Source of the DNA: Ailanthus altissimus
Lineage: Eukaryota > Streptophyta > Magnoliopsida > Sapindales > Simaroubaceae
DNA length: 64,000 bases
Direction of reading: 5' to 3'
Assembly (NCBI GenBank): GCA_946807835.1
Contig: OX327700.1
Span: 22,790,001-22,854,000 of the forward strand
Position numbers and translations under genes: made by a program. Below the pieces are notes generated by a model, which had not been told where the DNA came from, ran no database searches, and saw only the letters and a list, made by a program, of their open reading frames with translations. Positions 59,038 to 64,000 of the stretch are shown here, in pieces (within the stretch, counting starts at the first letter, position 1; each line of letters starts with the position of its first letter).

Positions 59038-59599
59038 TGTTAGGAAATTGAGGGTGATTCAGGGTTACAATTAAAGCGAAATTAGAGAAATAATAAAAAT
59101 AAAAATTAAACCAAACGTGATTCTATTTTTAGTCTACGTCCACGAGCGAAGATAAAAGAAATTTTTATTATTAAAAATAGAGAATACAAGTGTTATAGTG
59201 TTTTAACCTTACCACCCAAAACTCCAATACACTCAATTCTCTCAAATCACTCAAAGAATACATAACTTTCGAACTCTCAAAATTAAATTAAAAAATGAAT
59301 TGTTAAACTCTTCCTTTTATAGGGAGAGCTTAGCATATGGACAGACTCTTTTAAGGCTGTCCACTATTGTGTAATTACTAGCACCGTGTGTCAACAATTA
59401 TGTAGCTGGCACACGGTGCTAGTTACTAATAATTCTCCCATTTGGAGATTTGATTGAGAATCAATCAAGTCTCCACACCATTTTTTCTTCTTCGCTAAAG
59501 TCATGTTGCCTACGTATCTACTAGGCCATGCAATGATCTACACCATACAAACTTGTTGGTATTGATGGACTTGGTCAACACATCTGCTAGGTTATCATC

Positions 59600-60049
59600 T
59601 GTATGAATTTTTTTCATATCCACACTTTCATCTTCTACCATTTCTCGAACAAAGTGATATTAAACACCTATGTGCTTCGTTTTTGAATGAAAAGTTGGAT
59701 TCCTTACAATGTGTAAAACACTCTGACTGTCACAAAATAATTCAACTTTCTCTTGCTTTTGCCCGAGCTCCTCCAGTAATCTTTGTATCCAAATTGCTTC
59801 CATATAAGCTTGTGTAGCTGCCATGTATTCTGCTTCTGTAGTAGATAATGCCACAATAGTTTGCAGTTTCGAAACCCAGCTTATAGCTCCTCCTACAAGT
59901 TTTAACACATACCGAGTAGTGGATTTTTTTTTATCAAGGTCTCCTGTAAAAATTTGAATCCACATAGCCTTTAACAATAAAATTTGATCCTCCGTAACAT
60001 AAAGCAACATCAGAGGTACCCTTAATGTATCTAAGGATCCTCCTGACAC
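59600..60049 (-). pseudogene. Copia L RNase H
   Basis: ORF 59660-60049: KKKSTTRYVLKLVGGAISWV, STTEAEYMAATQAYMEAIWI, KQEKVELFCDSQSVLHIVRN, FHSKTKHIGV. The catalytic E of TEAEY and D of CDSQS are present. The usual YHFVRE continuation lies beyond a stop at 59660. Upstream sequence is frameshifted relative to RT. Confidence 0.85.
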
Positions 60050-60053
60050 AACT

Positions 60054-60867
60054 TCAAAGCTCTCTACCAGGATTCGTCATGTCTCTACTAACTGCTCTCA
60101 CTACTTGTGCAATGTCTGGTCTTGTACAACTCATAGTGAATATTAAACTTCTCACTGCTGATACATACGATACTCGAGATATCTCATTCCTCACTGCTTC
60201 TTTGCTAGGACACATTTTAGAGGATAACTTAAAATTAATAGAAAGTGGGGTACTAATTGGCTTACAATCTTGCATGTTGAAGCGCCACAAGATTTTCTTT
60301 AAGTAGTTCTTCTGAGAAAACCAAATCTTCCTGTTATTTCTATCTCGGTGAATTTGGATCCCTAGAATCATGTTTATTGGTCTTAAGTCCTTCATATCAA
60401 ATTCCATAGCCAACTGTGCCTTCAATTCTTGGACTCGATCTTTGTTGGAGCTCGCCATTAACATGTCATTCGCGTACAACAACAAAATAATGAAATCGTT
60501 ATCATCTTCAAACCTTTTGTAGTATGTACAATAGTCTGAACTAAGACTGTTGTATCCAAGGCTGATGATATAGGAATCAAATCTCTTGTATCAACATCGG
60601 CGCTTATTTGAGACTGTACAGAGATTTGTTCAACTTGCAAACCAAGTTCTTTTTTCTTTCTTCTTTAAAACCTTCCGGTTGGAGCATATAAATTTCTTCT
60701 TCAGGTTCTCCATGAAGAAAAATTTTCTTCACATCTAGTTGCTTTAGATGTAAGTCAAATTTTGCACATACTGCCAGGATTATTCTGACTGTCGTGAGTT
60801 GAACCACAAGGGAAAATATCTCATTAAAGTCAATACCTTCTTTCTGAGCATAACCTTTCACCACCAA
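60054..60867 (-). pseudogene. Copia L reverse transcriptase
   Basis: N-terminal half (60604-60867): VVKGYAQKEGIDFNEIFSLV, LKQLDVKKIFLHGEPEEEIY, LVCKLNKSLYSLK. The C-terminal half (60054-60485) reads MLLYANDMLMASSNKDRVQE, MEFDMKDLRPINMILGIQIH, VRSLIFTMSCTRPDIAQVV. The catalytic YVDD is YAND, so one Asp is lost. Frameshifts separate the halves. Known role in the family: synthesis of element cDNA; this copy is inactive. Confidence 0.85.
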
Positions 60868-62690
60868 TCTCGCACGATACTACTCTACTTGGTCATTACT
60901 ATCTCGTTTGATCTTGTAGACCCATTTGTTACCAATGGCTTTTCTTCCACGTGGTAGTGCAACCAGCTCCCATGTTTTGTTCTTATGCAAGGATTCAATT
61001 TCTTCTTACATTGCTATCATCCATAGAGAAACATCTTGACTTTTAGAAGCCTCCTGGAAAGTTGTTGGCTCTTCATCCTCTGTTAGAAGGCAGTATGTAA
61101 CATGAGCCTCCATGACATACTCTGAGTGCCACGTTGGTGGTCATCTTTCACAAGTTGATCGATGATCATCTATAGCCTCAGACTCTACTGGTTCTTGTTC
61201 TTCATGCTCTGGTGCTGCTTCAAAAGAATCTGAATCTTCTTGTACTTGATTATTTTTTATTTGTACCGTTGTAGTCTCTGAAATTTTCCTTCACTGTGCT
61301 ATCATCTTCATTATTCCTTTGCAGTTTATCTTCTGCAAATATCACATCTCTGCTAATGACGACCTTGTGGGTAGTGGGATCCCACAGGCAATACCCATTG
61401 ACTTTATTAGCATATCCTAAGAAAAGATATTTTCTGGATTTTGGATCCACCTTCGTTGTTTCTTGAGGATTGTACATCATGTACACAGGACTTCCAAATG
61501 TATGAAGGCGAGAATAATCAACTGGTTTCCTAGTCTATATCTCCATCGATATCTTCAACTCGATTGCTGTTGATGGTGACCGTTTTACCACATAACAGGT
61601 GATTTTTATTGCTTCTTCTCAAAATGCATTGGCTAAACTTGCAGTTCTCAACATAGCTCTTGTTCTCTCCAACAAGGTTATGTTCATCCGTTTTGCTACT
61701 CCATTCTGTTGAGATGTGTAAGTTGTGCTGAATTACCGCTTGATGCCTTCTTGTTGACAGAATGTAATAAAATTCTCACCAGTATATTCTCCTAAATTAT
61801 CTGTCCTTAAACACTTAATCTTCTTTTCTTATTCAAGTTCTACACATGCTCTGAATATTCTGAAAGCTTCAAACACATATGACTTCTTCTTGATTGGATA
61901 CACCCAACATTTCATAGAGTAATCATCTATAAATGATAAAAACTATCTCGTTCCACCTAAGGACATTACTAGTGCTTGCCAAATATCAGAGTGAATTAAT
62001 TCTAAAATTTTTTTACTTCTAGAACTGGATGTGCTAAACTTTAATCAATGCTGCTTATTTATGACTCAGTGCTCACAGAAAGGTAAATGAACCGATTTGA
62101 GCCTAGGAAGTAAATTTTGATCAGAGAGAATCTTCAAACCTCATTCTGACATATGGCCCAGTTTGCGATGCCACATTATTGTTGACTCTTCTGCTGAACT
62201 AGTTAATGCAACAGATGCATCTCCTTCCTACAATGTTTCTCCATTAAATATATGCAAATTTGCAGCAACTTTTTCTGCCTTCATTACTACAAGCGTGCTT
62301 TTGAGAATTTTCATGGTCCTATTTTCAATTTGGGTCTTACAACCAGTGTTATCTAATTATCCCAATGATAAAAGATTCTTCTTAAGGCCTTTCACATGTC
62401 ACACCTCCTGGATAATACGAACAATACCATCGTATATCTTCATTTTGATAGATCTTATTCCAGTAATTCTTAAAGCATGATCGTTCCTCATATATATAAA
62501 TCCTCCAGAGGTAGGTTCATATTGATGGAACCATTCTCTCTTACAGGTTATGTGCCATGTAGCTCCAGAATTCATGAGCCATACATTAGAGAACTGTTTT
62601 CTATTTTCAACAACTATTGCTGCTTCGCTGTATAAAATTCCACCATCATCTGAGGTGCTTGCAATGTTTCCTTGAGGTTTGTCCTATGCG
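60868..62690 (-). pseudogene. Copia L integrase and spacer
   Basis: ORF 61250-61486 (KVDPKSRKYLFLGYANKVNG, KVVISRDVIFAED) is the C-terminal integrase segment. Further minus-strand fragments (about 61500-62150) include the catalytic-core-like stretch around GLPNAFWEEAI and the LYEGLH/C-x-x-C region, all split by stops. About 62150-62690 corresponds to the protease/pre-integrase part (NSGATWHIT and similar). Not functional. Confidence 0.65.
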
Positions 62691-63441
62691 TTTTTCTTCA
62701 ATCCCCAACAATCCTTTTTCAGATGGCCTTTCTTGGCATAATGGTAGCACTTGACGTTCTTCTTACTTCTGAATTTTGGTCTACCATTATTTTGACTCCC
62801 ACTAGGACCACATTCTGTTGATTTATCTCTCATCATTGTTAAAGCTTCTGCTTGCTATGAATATTCCTATTTGTCTTCTTTATTTTTTCATCTTCGTTCT
62901 TCTCCCAATACAGCAGCTGTAACATCATCGAAAACTAAGAAGTCCTTTAGGATGTTATTTTTCAAGTTGATAATAAGTTGATCATACGAATCAGTTAGGC
63001 TTTAAAGTAAAATTTTTGCACGTTCACCTACCTCTATTTTATGCCCCAAGAAAGTGAGTTGGGAAAAAAGAGTATTTAATGTGTTGATGTGCTCTGTAAC
63101 TAAAGTGGATTTTGCCATTCGAAGAGTATACAATCTCATTTTTAAGAAGATCTTGTTGTGCAAAGATTTGGCCTCACATAATTTTATGAAAGTATCTCAG
63201 ATCTCTTTTGTTGTCTTCTTTTCTGCCCTACTGGATAGCACATTATCAACAAGTGCTAGATGCAGATCAGCAACTGCATTACTGTCAATTTCATCCCACT
63301 TGATATCATCAATGATACCAGTGGGCCTTTCATCAATTGCTTGTAAGCACTTATTTTTTTTCTTAAAATCACCTTTATTTTCATTTTTCACAATGTAAAA
63401 TTACCTTCATTGAACTTCTCAATTTCGTATTTTGCCGCCAT
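62690..63441 (-). pseudogene. Copia L gag
   Basis: Minus-strand frames from about 63441: MAAKYEIEKFNEGNFTL, stop, CLQAIDERPTGIIDDIKWDE, SNAVADLHLALVDNVLSSRA (ORF 63197-63391), LCEAKSLHNKIFLKMRLYTL, EHINTLNTLFSQLTFLGHKI, SLTDSYDQLIINLKNNILKD. It ends in a zinc knuckle CYHYAKKGHLKKDC in which the second Cys is Tyr. Several stops remain. Confidence 0.8.
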
Positions 63442-63780
63442 CACTTTTTATCACAGACTGCTTTCTGTTAGGATCGGCTCCCACCGTTTCACGTAAATGA
63501 TAACTATACATGTAAACAGTATCCATATATATAAACAGTAATTATATATATAAATAGTAATCTCTTTTAACCGGAAACTCTAATACTACTTATTAGAAAA
63601 TTAAGAGCGATGCAAAATCACAATTAAAGTGAAATTTAAAAAAAAAAAAAATTAATTACATATGGACAACTTTTTTTTAAAATCTACTATTATATAATTG
63701 CTAACCTCGTATACCAACAATTATATAATTGTCAATAACATTTTTGGCACCTTACAAATCTCTCCCTAGTTTCATTTGAT

Positions 63781-63950
63781 TTCTGGGTCATGTAGCAATA
63801 TCCTGCTGCTCCTTTGCAAATTCCACGTAATCTCTCACATAATGGCTTATTTTAATTTCTTATTGAATTTAATTTCTTTTATTATATCTCATGATGACGG
63901 TGTAGTATGATAGACAAAAAATAATTAACGAATTTTCCCAACTTAAGTTA
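63781..63950. other. Right-edge flank, no gene seen
   Basis: AT-rich with no ORF or repeat beyond the copia LTR. Confidence 0.3.
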
Positions 63951-63996
63951 GCACGTTACGTTACTGGACGATACTTTGGTTATCCAGTAACGTGCT
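63951..63996. repeat. Hairpin with TCCAGTAACG arms
   Basis: CGTTACTGGA (63959-63968) and TCCAGTAACG (63983-63992) are perfect inverses with a 14-base loop. GCACGTTA before the left arm and CGTGC after the right extend the match with one CGTTA duplication. It is cut off by the window edge, so it could be an inverted-repeat element end. Confidence 0.6.
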
Positions 63997-64000
63997 TTTT

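Larger units (their letters stand above)
59038..63780 (-). mobile_element. Copia element 'L' (gag-int-RT-RNase H), degenerate
   Basis: LTR sequences: left about 59038-59450, starting TGTTAGGAAATTGAGGG; right about 63588-63780, starting TATTAGAAAATTAAGAG and shorter. The plus strand next to the right LTR reads AACTCTAATACTAC, a decayed form of the inverse initiator-Met primer site (AGCTCTGATACCAC) with G-to-A and C-to-T changes. Interior order on the minus strand is gag, integrase, RT, RNase H, the copia order. No TSD was identified. Gag resembles that of Tnt1/Tork-type copia elements. Confidence 0.8.

Noticed and set aside
1..64000. Endogenous pararetrovirus sequence
   Set aside because: All RT and gag-like motifs fit copia or gypsy elements with LTRs and primer sites; no pararetrovirus-specific arrangement was seen.

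Overview
This window looks like AT-rich nuclear DNA of a flowering plant, most likely a eudicot. It contains two intact host genes, a three-exon PLATZ zinc-finger gene and a single-exon SIAMESE-related CDK inhibitor gene. Nearly everything else is nested and decayed LTR retrotransposons. There are no bacterial-style operons, rRNA, tRNA or CRISPR features. All calls rest on reading the sequence by eye and on family knowledge; no database search was run, and the species cannot be fixed from this.

Layout. (1) 1-21.2 kb: a decayed plus-strand Ty3/gypsy element of Tat/Ogre type. Its protease remnant (1-805) is separated from its RT/RNase H/integrase remnant (10.3-13.97 kb) by a 9.5 kb insertion. 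That insertion is a solo LTR (806-10302) which itself holds a MULE-like transposon, a perfect 365 bp tandem duplication, an Athila-like solo LTR, and two solo LTRs of a third family. After pol come three different minisatellites and a possible antisense ORF with its own TATA box. (2) 21.67-25.2 kb: a MITE-like palindrome, then the PLATZ gene (CDS 23564-25117), whose second intron carries another MITE-like element. (3) 26.08-31.12 kb: a copia element whose 5' LTR is split by a third copy of the 1.8-2.3 kb solo-LTR family. (4) 31.3-43.1 kb: copia remnants, mainly a minus-strand copia interrupted by a 2.8 kb-class solo LTR, which is interrupted in turn by a 2.7 kb solo LTR of the same family as the one at 806-10302. 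(5) 44.1-56.0 kb: copia RT debris, a minus-strand copia interrupted by a gag-only Athila element (46524-52053), and another decayed copia. (6) 56.0-59.0 kb: the SMR gene (57618-57965) with upstream and downstream DNA, including a perfect E2F consensus about 0.93 kb upstream. (7) 59.0-63.8 kb: a minus-strand copia with recognisable gag, integrase, RT and RNase H but many stops. The last 50 bases carry a hairpin.

Several nesting levels are supported by target-site duplications (TSDs) read directly next to TG...CA ends. This gives a relative insertion history and shows that most large elements here have been reduced to solo LTRs by recombination. The two host genes do different jobs (PLATZ: DNA binding and transcriptional control; SMR: restraint of CDK-cyclin activity) and nothing suggests they are functionally linked. 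The features most worth checking are the antisense ORF plus minisatellites of the Tat element, a GC-rich CGCTGGGGCG-type motif cluster in LTRs of unrelated families, and the layered insertion order.
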